Source: Massilia sp. Root335
GTDB lineage: Bacteria > Pseudomonadota > Gammaproteobacteria > Burkholderiales > Burkholderiaceae_D
Direction of reading: 5' to 3'
DNA: 64,000 nucleotides
Assembly: GCF_001425685.1 (NCBI RefSeq)
Contig: NZ_LMCY01000033.1
Location: forward strand, 230,478 to 294,477
Of this stretch, positions 9,261 through 17,250 are shown in pieces. Every line of letters starts with the position of its first letter. Positions within the stretch are counted from its first letter, which is position 1. The notes under the pieces are model-generated. The model searched no databases and was not told the origin of the DNA. It was given only the letters and a program-made list of their open reading frames with translations. The position numbers were made by a program, and so were the translations under genes.

Positions 9261-10502
9261 ATGCCGTTCTTTGCCTATAAAGGCCGCAACGCGCGCGGCG
9301 AATTGATGCAGGGGGTGCTGGAAGGCGCCGACAGCGCCGCCGTGGCCGACCAGCTGTCCGGCACCGGCGTCACCCCGCTGGACATCACCCCGACCACCCG
9401 CAAGGCCACGTCGGGCGGCGGCGACGCCGGCGAAGGCCTGTGGCAGCGGCTGACGCGCCAGAAGGTCACCTCGATCGACGTGCAGCTGTTCAGCCGCCAG
9501 ATCTACACGCTGCTGAAGTCCGGCGTGCCGATCATGCGCGGGCTGGCCGGGCTGCAGGAGTCGGCGACCAACAAAAGCTTCGCGCGCGTGATCCAGGACC
9601 TGCGCGAATCGCTGGACGCGGGCCGCGAACTGTCGACGGCGATGCGCCGCCACACCGAATGCTTCACCCCGTTCTACCTGTCGATGGTGCGCGTGGGCGA
9701 GATGACGGGCCGCCTGGAAGACGTGTTCCTGCGCCTGTTCGACCACCTCGAATTCGACCGCGACATGCGCGACCGGGTGAAGACCGCGCTGCGCTACCCC
9801 ACGTTCGTCATCGTCGCGATGATCGCGGCGATGGTCGTCGTGAACGTGTTCGTGATCCCGCAGTTCGAGAAGGTCTTCCAGAGCTTCCACGCCGAACTGC
9901 CGCTGATGACGCGCATCCTGATCGCGACGTCGCGCTTCACGGTCGACTACTGGCCCGTGATGGCCGGCGCGGCGGTGGCCGCGTTCATGGGCTTCCGCGC
10001 CTGGACGCGCACGGCGGCGGGCCGCCTCACGTGGGACCGCTACAAGCTGCGCTTTCCCATCGCCGGCAAGATCATCCACAAGGCCACGATGGCCCGCTTC
10101 GCGCGCAGCTTCGCGCTGTCGATCCGCAGCGGCGTGCCGATCGTGCAAGCCCTCACGGTCGTCGCGCAGACGGCCGACAATGCCTATCTGACGCTGCGCC
10201 TCGACCAGATGCGCGACGGCGTCGAGCGCGGCGAAAGCATCCTGCGCACGGCGACCAATGCCCACGTGTTCACGCCGATCGTCCTGCAGATGATCGCCGT
10301 GGGCGAGGAATCCGGGTCGCTCGACGACCTGATGGACGAGATCGCGCAGATGTACGAGCGCGAAGTCGATTACGAACTCAAGACGCTGTCCAGCCAGATC
10401 GAGCCGATCCTGATCACCTTCCTCGGTGCGATGGTGCTCGTGCTGGCGCTGGGCATCTTCCTGCCGATCTGGGACCTGGGCAAGGCAGCCCTGCATCACT
10501 GA
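9261..10502 (+). CDS. mshG: MSHA inner-membrane platform protein MshG (GspF/PilC family)
   Basis: 413 residues, within the normal range of GspF/PilC proteins. It starts MPFFAYKGRNARGELMQG, the typical soluble N-terminus. Two homologous T2SSF domains follow, with signatures such as SRQIYTLLKSGVPI near residue 75 and ARSFALSIRSGVPI near 285, and three hydrophobic segments (about 170-200, 225-245 and the C-terminus). The platform protein couples the MshE motor to pilin insertion. It starts 9 nt after mshE; the ribosome site is weak, which suits translation following on from mshE. Confidence 0.95.
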   Translation: MPFFAYKGRNARGELMQGVLEGADSAAVADQLSGTGVTPLDITPTTRKATSGGGDAGEGLWQRLTRQKVTSIDVQLFSRQIYTLLKSGVPIMRGLAGLQESATNKSFARVIQDLRESLDAGRELSTAMRRHTECFTPFYLSMVRVGEMTGRLEDVFLRLFDHLEFDRDMRDRVKTALRYPTFVIVAMIAAMVVVNVFVIPQFEKVFQSFHAELPLMTRILIATSRFTVDYWPVMAGAAVAAFMGFRAWTRTAAGRLTWDRYKLRFPIAGKIIHKATMARFARSFALSIRSGVPIVQALTVVAQTADNAYLTLRLDQMRDGVERGESILRTATNAHVFTPIVLQMIAVGEESGSLDDLMDEIAQMYEREVDYELKTLSSQIEPILITFLGAMVLVLALGIFLPIWDLGKAALHH

Positions 10503-10515
10503 CATGAGGACCACC

Positions 10516-11022
10516 ATGGCAAGCACCGGACATACGCGCCCGCGCGGCTTCTCGCTGCTGGAATTCGCGCTCGTCGTCGCCGTCACCGCCGCGCTGTGCG
10601 CCGTGCTGCTGCACCGCCTGGACGGCTACCGCCGCGCGGCCGAAGATGCGGCAACGCGCCAGACCGTCGCAGCGCTGCGCACGGCGCTGCAGGTCGAGGC
10701 GGCGCGCGCGCTGGCGCAGGGCCGCACGGAGGCGCTGGCGGCGCTCGCGCAGGAGAATCCCATCCGCCTGCTGGCGCGGCCCCCGGCGAATTACCTCGGT
10801 GAATTCGCACTATCCGCACAGGGTCGCGTGGCACGCAACGGGTGGGTGTTCGATCCGCGCGACAAAACCCTTGTCTATGTCACCTCGGAACGAGAAAGAT
10901 TTGCCTCGGGTAAATCGGAATTGCCCGCGTTCAAGGTAGAATTAACGCGAAATGTCACAGTCGCGGGGAAGCCCGCGATGAGCCTTGCGCTGAACGAAGT
11001 CGATACGCAAGGCAGTCGTTAA
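10516..11022 (+). CDS. type IV pilin-like minor pilin of the MSHA cluster
   Basis: 168 residues from the ATG at 10516, which has TGAGGA (10505-10510) at good distance; an in-frame ATG at 10504 lies inside that site. It has a prepilin leader (basic, RPRG ending at G11), then F12 as the first mature residue, E16 at mature position +5, and a hydrophobic helix [17 protein letters not shown]. The remainder is a small pseudopilin-type globular domain. By position between mshG and mshA it could be the MshF or MshB equivalent, but sequence alone does not decide. It needs a prepilin peptidase, which is not in this window. Confidence 0.85.
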   Translation: MASTGHTRPRGFSLLEFALVVAVTAALCAVLLHRLDGYRRAAEDAATRQTVAALRTALQVEAARALAQGRTEALAALAQENPIRLLARPPANYLGEFALSAQGRVARNGWVFDPRDKTLVYVTSERERFASGKSELPAFKVELTRNVTVAGKPAMSLALNEVDTQGSR

Positions 11023-11068
11023 ACCACAACCCACGCGGCGTGGACGCCGCATCATCATCGGAGAGAGC

Positions 11069-11605
11069 ATGAAAGCAAGTATCAAGAACAATGCGCAGGG
11101 CGGCTTCACCTTGATCGAATTGATCGTCGTGATCGTGATCCTGGGCATTCTGGCGGCGACGGCATTGCCGAAGTTTGCCAGCCTGGGCGGCGATGCACGC
11201 CTTGCCAGCCTGCAGGCGGCGAAAGGCTCCCTGGCCGCGACGGCTGCGATGGCCCATGGCAAATATCTGGTCAATACCGGCACGGCGCTGACGACGCTGG
11301 CGGTGGAAAGCGCGACGATCACCTACCAGACGGCCTTCGCTTCCGGCTACCCGAGGGCGGACACCGGCCTGGGCGACGCCGCCGGCCTGTCGAGTGACTA
11401 CAAGGTCTATCCCCCGAGCCATCCGAACGACGCGAACTCGGTGTCGACGGCCGCCGACGAGATCATGATCGTCCCGAAGAGCGCCGCCAGCTCGCCGACG
11501 GGCCTCAAGTGCTACGTCAAGTACAAGGAGCCGACCTCGGCAACGTCCGGCCCGACGATCACGCTGGGCTCGACGGGCACGCTGACGGCGGCCGACTGCG
11601 AATAA
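11069..11605 (+). CDS. mshA: major MSHA-type prepilin MshA
   Basis: 178 residues with a GGAGAG ribosome site. A short 12-residue leader ends GG, and the mature protein starts [18 protein letters not shown] with Glu at +5, followed by [16 protein letters not shown], which is characteristic of MshA-type pilins. The C-terminal part has two cysteines (C170 region and the penultimate position), as expected for a pilin disulfide loop. It is the structural subunit of the pilus and, like other major pilins, should be strongly expressed. A very strong hairpin follows directly and could limit read-through into the mshI group. Confidence 0.95.
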   Translation: MKASIKNNAQGGFTLIELIVVIVILGILAATALPKFASLGGDARLASLQAAKGSLAATAAMAHGKYLVNTGTALTTLAVESATITYQTAFASGYPRADTGLGDAAGLSSDYKVYPPSHPNDANSVSTAADEIMIVPKSAASSPTGLKCYVKYKEPTSATSGPTITLGSTGTLTAADCE

Positions 11606-11624
11606 TCGCCGCCTGGCATGGCCT

Positions 11625-11654
11625 TGAGAAACGGCGCTTCGGCGCCGTTTCTCA
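11625..11654 (+). terminator. strong hairpin after mshA
   Basis: A perfect 13-bp stem (TGAGAAACGGCGC at 11625-11637, complement 11642-11654) closed by a TTCG tetraloop. There is no long U tract after it, so it may be a partial terminator or an mRNA 3' stabiliser. It would give more mshA than assembly-protein transcript. Confidence 0.75.
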
Positions 11655-11781
11655 TTGGGGCGCCGGGTAGCGCCTCCAATGAATGCAGCGTATTGACCAC
11701 ACCCATTAGTAGTTCCACACGGAAAACCGAAAATATTCTCTCAGAGTAAAATTTTGGTATCGGATTTTCCTCCCGCTTGAA

Positions 11782-11787
11782 TATAAT
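11782..11787 (+). promoter_or_regulatory. consensus -10 box upstream of mshI
   Basis: TATAAT at 11782-11787 in an AT-rich 130-bp stretch after the mshA hairpin, 51 nt before the mshI ATG. TTGGTA (11754-11759) is the best -35 sequence but lies 22 bp away, too far for a standard promoter. A second promoter for mshI-mshN here is plausible. Confidence 0.4.
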
Positions 11788-11838
11788 CAAGCCTCTAGCT
11801 CTTCTATCTCGACTCAGTCACGGATACCATCGCCACGC

Positions 11839-12786
11839 ATGGGTTTTTTCAGTAAAGCACAGAACAATGCAGCCTGGCTGGCCATGGTGCCGCAGCGCGA
11901 CGGGATCGCGGCGGCCAGCGTGCGCCGTGGCGGTACGGAAGGCGCGAAGCCGGCCGTGACGCATGCCGTCTTCTTCCCGGGCACGCCGTCCGCCGATGCA
12001 CTCGACAAGGCCGCCAGGGAGATGCACAGCGCGAACCACCGCTGCACGACGGTGCTGGCGGGCGGCGACTACCAGTTCATGTCGGTCGAATCGCCGAACG
12101 TCCCGCGCGAGGAACTGAAAAGCGCGATGCGCTGGCGCCTCAAGGACATCCTCGACTTCCCCATCGACGAGGCCACGTTCGACGTCCTCGACATCCCGCT
12201 CGACCCGAACGCGGTCGTGCGTCCGCAGCAAAGCGTATTCGCCATCGCCGCGCGCAACGGCGTGATCGCCGCGCGCCAGAAGCTGTTCAACGCGGCCAAG
12301 GTCAAGCTGCGCGTGATCGACATCCCCGAGATGGCCCAGCGTAACGTGTCGGCCCTGCTGGAGCCGGAAGGCCGCGGCGTCGCCATGCTGTCGTTCGGCG
12401 AGGACGGCGGCCTCCTGACCGTGTCGTGGCGCGGCGAGCTGTATCTGTCGCGCCGCATCGACGTGACGGTGGCCCAGGTCCTCGACGACGACCACGACCG
12501 CAAGCACCAGAGCTTCGACAAGATCACGCTGGAGCTGCAGCGGTCCCTCGACAACTTCGAGCGCCAGTTCGCGTTCATCAGCGTGGCCAAGCTCGTGCTG
12601 GCGCCGACCGGCGCCACGGGCCTGGAAGAATACCTGTCGAGCAACCTGTACACCCGCGTCGAGACGCTGGACCTGGCCACGCTGCTCGACCTCGAGCGCG
12701 TCCCCGACCTCGCGGACCCGGCACGCCAGCAGCGCTTCTTCGTGCCCATCGGCGCCGCGCTGCGCCAGGAGGAGGGCGCCGCATGA
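11839..12786 (+). CDS. mshI: MSHA biogenesis protein MshI (PilM-like)
   Basis: 315 residues resembling the actin-like PilM/MshI proteins that sit on the cytoplasmic side of the alignment subcomplex. It has an N-terminal beta-rich segment with repeated strand motifs, a central LKDILDFPIDEATFDVLDIP stretch, and a phosphate-binding-like segment around AMLSFGEDGGLLTVSWRGELY. It has no signal peptide. The stop overlaps the next gene (ATGA). The ribosome site is weak. Its place at the head of the PilM-N-O-P-Q-like series supports the assignment more than any single motif. Confidence 0.87.
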   Translation: MGFFSKAQNNAAWLAMVPQRDGIAAASVRRGGTEGAKPAVTHAVFFPGTPSADALDKAAREMHSANHRCTTVLAGGDYQFMSVESPNVPREELKSAMRWRLKDILDFPIDEATFDVLDIPLDPNAVVRPQQSVFAIAARNGVIAARQKLFNAAKVKLRVIDIPEMAQRNVSALLEPEGRGVAMLSFGEDGGLLTVSWRGELYLSRRIDVTVAQVLDDDHDRKHQSFDKITLELQRSLDNFERQFAFISVAKLVLAPTGATGLEEYLSSNLYTRVETLDLATLLDLERVPDLADPARQQRFFVPIGAALRQEEGAA

Positions 12787-13451
12787 GCCAGCAGATCAAC
12801 CTCTTCAATCCTGCTTTCCAGCCGCAGAAGAAGATCTTCTCCGTCAACGCGATGGCCGCCGCGCTGGGCGTGCTCGTGCTGGGCCTCGTCGGGACCGGCG
12901 TCTACGCCAAGGTGCGTGTGATGGGCCTGCAGGCCGAAGTCGCGCGCGGCGAGGACCGCGTGCAGCAGGCGCAGAAGCGCCTGGAAGCCGCCGCCGCCGA
13001 ATTCGCGCCGCGCACGAAGGACGGCCGGCTCGAAGCCGAGCTGGCCGACGCGCAGGCCGAGCACGACGCGCTGCGCCGCGTGGCCGACGTGATCGCGCAC
13101 GGGGACCTGGGCAATACCCAGGGCTATGCCGAATACTTCCGCGCGCTGGCGCGCCAGAGCGTCGACGGCCTGTGGCTGACGGGCGTCTCCATCGCCGGCG
13201 CCGGCGTGGACATCGGCGTGCGCGGCCGCGCCCTCGATCCCGCCCTCGTGCCGGGCTACCTGGCGCGCCTGCGCAACGAACGCGTGCTGCAGGGCATGCC
13301 GGTCGGCAGCATGCAGATCGGCCAGGGGAGCGCCGTCAAGGTGCGCGGCGCCGACGGCAAGGAGACCGATGCGCCCGCGCCGTACGTCGAATTCAGCCTG
13401 CAGTCGGCCGCCGCGTCGTCCGGCGGCGCGAGCGCCGGAGGCCAGCAATGA
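12783..13451 (+). CDS. PilN-like inner-membrane alignment protein of the MSHA system
   Basis: 222 residues from the ATG at 12783, overlapping mshI by 4 nt with GGAGGAGG just upstream. It starts MSQQINLFNPAF, the short cytoplasmic peptide by which PilN-type proteins bind the PilM groove (INLF motif). One membrane helix follows (about 22-42), then a periplasmic coiled-coil rich in Ala/Glu/Arg (about 45-100) and a ferredoxin-like domain. It probably pairs with MshJ. In Vibrio the corresponding gene is usually annotated as a second MshI. Confidence 0.87.
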   Translation: MSQQINLFNPAFQPQKKIFSVNAMAAALGVLVLGLVGTGVYAKVRVMGLQAEVARGEDRVQQAQKRLEAAAAEFAPRTKDGRLEAELADAQAEHDALRRVADVIAHGDLGNTQGYAEYFRALARQSVDGLWLTGVSIAGAGVDIGVRGRALDPALVPGYLARLRNERVLQGMPVGSMQIGQGSAVKVRGADGKETDAPAPYVEFSLQSAAASSGGASAGGQQ

Positions 13452-14155
13452 AGCGCCGCTGGCACCAGTTCACGGCGCGCGTGGAAGCGCTGCAGCCGCG
13501 CGAACGCATCATGGCGTTCGGCGCCGCGGTCGTCGTGCTCGTGTTCCTCTCGAATACCTTCGTGTTCGCGCCCTTGTCGCACAAGGAAGCGACGCTGCGC
13601 TCGACGTTGCAGCAACAGGGCATCACGGTCGACGGCATCGCCGCCGACATCGCATCGAAGGCGCGCGCGTACGGCAACGATCCGAACGTCGCGCTGCGCA
13701 AGCGCCTCGGCGAACTGCGTGCCGAGACGGCGCGCACGAGCGACGAGCTGCGCACGATGCAGAAAGGCCTCGTGCCGCCGGAGCGCATCGCGCCGCTGCT
13801 GGAATCGATCCTGCGCGCGAACGGCCGCCTGAAGCTCGTGTCGCTCAAGACGCTGCCCGTGACGACGCTGAACGACGGCACCGCGCCGCCCGCCGCGCCG
13901 ACGGCCGGCGCACCGGCCGCGCCGGCCGCCACGCCGCCCGTCGTGAAGTCGCCCGACCTGCTGTACCGCCACGGCGTCGAGCTGACGGTGCGCGGCAGCT
14001 ATCTCGACATGGTCGACTACATGCATGCGCTCGAGACGCTGCCCACCCAGCTGTTCTGGGGCAAGGCGCAGCTGGACGCGGAAGACTATCCGAACGTGCG
14101 CCTCACATTGACGCTGTACACCCTGAGCCTGGACCCCAAATGGATGAAGCTGTGA
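13448..14155 (+). CDS. mshJ: MSHA biogenesis protein MshJ (PilO-like)
   Basis: 235 residues from the ATG at 13448 (ATGA overlap with the PilN-like stop). A short basic cytoplasmic N-terminus is followed by one membrane helix (about 22-42, FGAAVVVLVFLSNTFVF). Next come a periplasmic coiled-coil (about 50-115), an Ala/Pro linker (about 145-160) and a C-terminal ferredoxin-like domain. This is the PilO architecture: it dimerises with the PilN-like protein and supports the lipoprotein/secretin side of the machine. Confidence 0.88.
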   Translation: MKRRWHQFTARVEALQPRERIMAFGAAVVVLVFLSNTFVFAPLSHKEATLRSTLQQQGITVDGIAADIASKARAYGNDPNVALRKRLGELRAETARTSDELRTMQKGLVPPERIAPLLESILRANGRLKLVSLKTLPVTTLNDGTAPPAAPTAGAPAAPAATPPVVKSPDLLYRHGVELTVRGSYLDMVDYMHALETLPTQLFWGKAQLDAEDYPNVRLTLTLYTLSLDPKWMKL

Positions 14156-14535
14156 TCACGACGACCAAGCGCGCCCTCGGCGCGGCGTTCTGCGCCTTGC
14201 TGTGCACGATGTCATGCGCCGCCGGCGCGTTCGCGCAAGGCCTGCAGGATCCGACCAGGCCGCCCGCTGCCGCGACGCCGGCGATGGGCGGTCCCGCGGC
14301 CGCCGGCAGCGGTCCGCAGCTGCAGTCGATCCTGATCGGGCGCGCGGCGGGCGGGCGCCACCTGGCCGTGATCGACGGCGAGACGGTGCGGCCGGGCGAC
14401 AGCTTCCACGGCGCGAAGGTCGCGCGCATCGACGCGAACGAAGTCGAACTGGTGCGCGGCGGCGAGCGCCACGTGCTGCGCCTGTACGCGCAGGCCGCGG
14501 ACGGCAAGACCCCTGTCCGTACCGCGCGGCGCTGA
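14152..14535 (+). CDS. mshK: MSHA biogenesis protein MshK (PilP-like periplasmic protein)
   Basis: 127 residues from the GTG at 14152, which overlaps the mshJ stop by 4 nt (GTGA) like its neighbours. An ATG at 14140 is also in frame but would give an acidic N-terminus unsuited to a signal peptide. A Sec signal (TTTKRALGAAFCALLCTMS, ending AGAFA) leads to mature QGLQDPTRPP, the usual N-terminus of MshK/PilP-like proteins. A small beta domain follows (LQSILIGRAAGGRHLAVIDG). The role is to bridge the inner-membrane PilN/O-like pair and the MshL secretin. Confidence 0.85.
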   Translation: MITTTKRALGAAFCALLCTMSCAAGAFAQGLQDPTRPPAAATPAMGGPAAAGSGPQLQSILIGRAAGGRHLAVIDGETVRPGDSFHGAKVARIDANEVELVRGGERHVLRLYAQAADGKTPVRTARR

Positions 14536-14547
14536 TAAAGGATGAGG

Positions 14548-16344
14548 ATGAACGACAAGCGTATCCCGATGCGTACCCTGGCTGCGCTCACCGCCGCCGT
14601 GCTGGCGTTGTCCGGCTGCCAGACGACGCCGAGCACGACGACCTACGACGCCATCAAGGGCGAAGTGCGCGGCGCCGCGAGCGCGCGTCCGGCGGGCGCG
14701 CCGGCCGTCGACGCGGCCGTCGCCGACGCGCTGCTGCCGCCGGCCGCCGCGCTGGCCACCCAGTTGCCGAAGGCGCGGCCAGCGCTGGAAGAGCGCTTCA
14801 ACGTCTCCTTCAACAACGTGCCCGCGCAGCAGTTCTTCCGCTCGATCGTCGCCGGCACGCGCTACAACATCCTCGTGCATCCCGACGTCGCCGGCACCAT
14901 CACGGCGAACCTCAAGGACGTCACCCTGCCGGAGACGCTCGACGCGATCCGCGAGATGTACGGCTACGATTACAAGATCGAGGGCACGCGCATCTCGATC
15001 AAGCCGCTGACGATGCAGACCAAGATGTTCCACGTGAACTACCTGGTCGGCAAGCGCGCGGGCATGTCGAACACGCGCGTGTCGTCGACGTCGGTGGCGA
15101 ACGCGGTCAACAACCAGAACGGCAACGGCAACAACAACCAGGGCCAGAACAACAACGGCAACAACCAGAACAACAACGGCAACAATCCGAACGGCCAGGG
15201 CAACTCGCAGATGGACAGCACGGACGTCGCGACCACCTCCGCCAACGATTTCTGGGGCGACCTGAAACTGTCCATCGAAGCCATCGTGGGCTCGAAGGAG
15301 GGCGGCCGCAGCGTCGTCGTGAGCCCGCAGTCGGGCGTGCTCGTGATCCGCGCCATGCCGGACGAATTGCGCAACGTGGACGCCTACCTGAAGGCCACGC
15401 AGCTCGCCGTCGACCGCCAGGTGATCCTGGAAGCGAAGATCCTCGAGGTGGAGCTGAACGACAGTTACCAGAGCGGCGTCAACTGGGCCTCGTTCGCGTC
15501 GATCAGGAGCGGTCACGACAACCGCGTCTCGGGCGGCATCATCGCGCCGGGCGCCGCGCTCACGCCGCTGCCGTTCGGCGGCGGCCAGCCGGGCACGATC
15601 ACGGATCCGAGCACGGGCCTGTCGGCCAGCAGCGGCTTCTCGCTGTCGAATGCGGCGGGGACGGCCGGCTCGATGTTCGGCCTCGCCGTGCAGACGGCGA
15701 ACTTCGCCGCGCTGATCTCGTTCCTCGAAACGCAGGGCACCGTGCACGTGCTGTCCAGCCCCCGCGTGGCCGCGGTCAACAACCAGAAGGCCGTGCTCAA
15801 GATCGGCACGGACGAGTTCTACGTCACCGGCGTGCAGACGACGACGAATTCCACGACGACCGGCAACACCGTGTCCCCGAGCGTGACGCTGCAGCCGTTC
15901 TTCTCCGGCGTCGTGCTCGACGTCACGCCGCAGATCGACGACAAGGGCAACATCCTGCTGCACGTGCACCCGTCCGTGAGCCAGGTCTCGACGATCAACA
16001 AATCGGTCAATCTGGGCACGGCCGGCAGCCTGAACCTGCCGCTGGCCGCGTCGGCCACGTCGGAGCTGGACAGCATCGTGCGCGGCCAGAACGGCCAGGT
16101 CGTGGCCATCGGCGGCTTGATGCGCCAGTCGTCCACGGCGGACGATTCGCAGGTGCCGGGCACCAGCAGCGTGCCCGTGCTGTCCTCGCTGTTCGGCGCC
16201 AAGAAGCGCGTGAACCAGAAGCGCGAGCTGGTCGTGCTGATCAAGCCGACGATCGTCGAAGGCGTCAACAACTGGAACGACGACCTGCTCGATACCAACC
16301 GCCGCATCGAGCAGCTCGACCCGCGCGCCCGGGGGAACCGCTGA
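14548..16344 (+). CDS. mshL: MSHA outer-membrane secretin MshL
   Basis: 598 residues from the ATG at 14548, preferred over 14542 because AAAGG (14537-14541) then has 6-nt spacing. A lipoprotein signal peptide ends LALSGC. STN and N-domains follow (about 70-180), then an unusual 34-residue linker that is almost all Asn, Gly and Gln, a further N-domain, and the C-terminal secretin beta-barrel. The barrel includes the VLSSPRVAAVNNQKAVLKIG segment and the late IGGLMRQSS and KRELVVLIKPTIVE motifs. It forms the outer-membrane gate for the pilus. It ends directly against the mshM start. Confidence 0.94.
   Translation: MNDKRIPMRTLAALTAAVLALSGCQTTPSTTTYDAIKGEVRGAASARPAGAPAVDAAVADALLPPAAALATQLPKARPALEERFNVSFNNVPAQQFFRSIVAGTRYNILVHPDVAGTITANLKDVTLPETLDAIREMYGYDYKIEGTRISIKPLTMQTKMFHVNYLVGKRAGMSNTRVSSTSVANAVNNQNGNGNNNQGQNNNGNNQNNNGNNPNGQGNSQMDSTDVATTSANDFWGDLKLSIEAIVGSKEGGRSVVVSPQSGVLVIRAMPDELRNVDAYLKATQLAVDRQVILEAKILEVELNDSYQSGVNWASFASIRSGHDNRVSGGIIAPGAALTPLPFGGGQPGTITDPSTGLSASSGFSLSNAAGTAGSMFGLAVQTANFAALISFLETQGTVHVLSSPRVAAVNNQKAVLKIGTDEFYVTGVQTTTNSTTTGNTVSPSVTLQPFFSGVVLDVTPQIDDKGNILLHVHPSVSQVSTINKSVNLGTAGSLNLPLAASATSELDSIVRGQNGQVVAIGGLMRQSSTADDSQVPGTSSVPVLSSLFGAKKRVNQKRELVVLIKPTIVEGVNNWNDDLLDTNRRIEQLDPRARGNR
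15109..15210 (+). other. Asn-rich low-complexity linker within MshL
   Basis: 34 codons, of which 19 are Asn, 7 Gly and 6 Gln, built from AAC/GGC/CAG triplets with irregular near-repeats. It lies between the N-terminal periplasmic domains and the secretin core. Such a tract is likely disordered and may vary in length between strains. Confidence 0.9.
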
Positions 16345-17238
16345 ATGTACACGGCGCACTTCGGCCTGCGCGAGCTGCCGTTCGGGATCACCCCCGACAC
16401 CAGCTTCTTCTTCGGCAGCCCGCATTCGCAGGAAGCCCTGAATACGCTGCTCGTGGCGGCGCGCACCGGCGAAGGCTTCATCAAGATCACGGGGGAGGTC
16501 GGCACCGGCAAGACCCTGTTGTGCCGCAAGTTCATGGCGACGCTGGGGCCCGAGTTCGTCACCGCCTACATCCCGAACCCGTACCTGGAACCGCGCACGC
16601 TGATGCTCGCACTCGCGGACGAGCTGGAAGTCGGCTACGACAAGGACGCCGACCAGCACGCGGTGCTGAAGGCGATCACGCACCGGCTGCTGGACCTCGC
16701 GGCCGCGGACAAGCGCGTGCTGCTGTGCCTCGACGAGGCGCAGGCGATGCCCGTCGAGACGCTGGAGGCGCTGCGCCTGCTGACGAATCTGGAGACGGAA
16801 AAGCGCAAGCTGCTGCAGATCGTCCTGTTCGGCCAGCCGGAACTGAACCGCAAGCTGGAGCTGCAGTCGATCCGCCAGCTGGCGCAGCGCATCACGTTCC
16901 ACTACCACCTCGGCCCCTTGTCGCGCGACGACCTCGATTACTATGTGGCGCATCGCCTGCGCGTGGCGGGGTATGATGGCGCGCGCCTGTTTTCGCGCGC
17001 CGCGGTGGCGCGCCTGTACGCGGCCAGCGGCGGCGTGCCGCGCCTCGTCAACATCCTCGCCCACAAGGCCATGATGCTGTGCTATGGCCAGGGGCGCCAG
17101 CAGGTCGCGCGCGCGCACGTGAGCGCGGCCGCGCGCGACACGCTCGCGACGAGCCGGCGCCGCCTGTGGCCGAGGGCCGCGCTGCTGGCCGTGCTGGCCG
17201 GCGCCGCGGCGGGCCTGGCGTGGGCACTGAGCCATTGA
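16345..17238 (+). CDS. mshM: MSHA-associated AAA ATPase MshM (ExeA/GspA-like)
   Basis: 297 residues starting MYTAHFGLRELPFGITPD, the classic start of ExeA-type ATPases. Walker A is GEVGTGKT (about residue 50) and Walker B is RVLLCLDEAQ. An ILFGQPELNRKLE segment and a C-terminal helical lid follow, and a single hydrophobic helix lies at the very C-terminus (AALLAVLAGAAAGLAW). Family members help insert the secretin through peptidoglycan. The start directly abuts the mshL stop, so it is translated with it. Confidence 0.93.
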   Translation: MYTAHFGLRELPFGITPDTSFFFGSPHSQEALNTLLVAARTGEGFIKITGEVGTGKTLLCRKFMATLGPEFVTAYIPNPYLEPRTLMLALADELEVGYDKDADQHAVLKAITHRLLDLAAADKRVLLCLDEAQAMPVETLEALRLLTNLETEKRKLLQIVLFGQPELNRKLELQSIRQLAQRITFHYHLGPLSRDDLDYYVAHRLRVAGYDGARLFSRAAVARLYAASGGVPRLVNILAHKAMMLCYGQGRQQVARAHVSAAARDTLATSRRRLWPRAALLAVLAGAAAGLAWALSH

Positions 17239-17250
17239 CGGGGAGCCGGA

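Noticed and set aside
7461-10586. Long minus-strand frame opposite mshE and mshG
   Set aside because: Shadow of two well-identified genes; composition typical of antisense frames.
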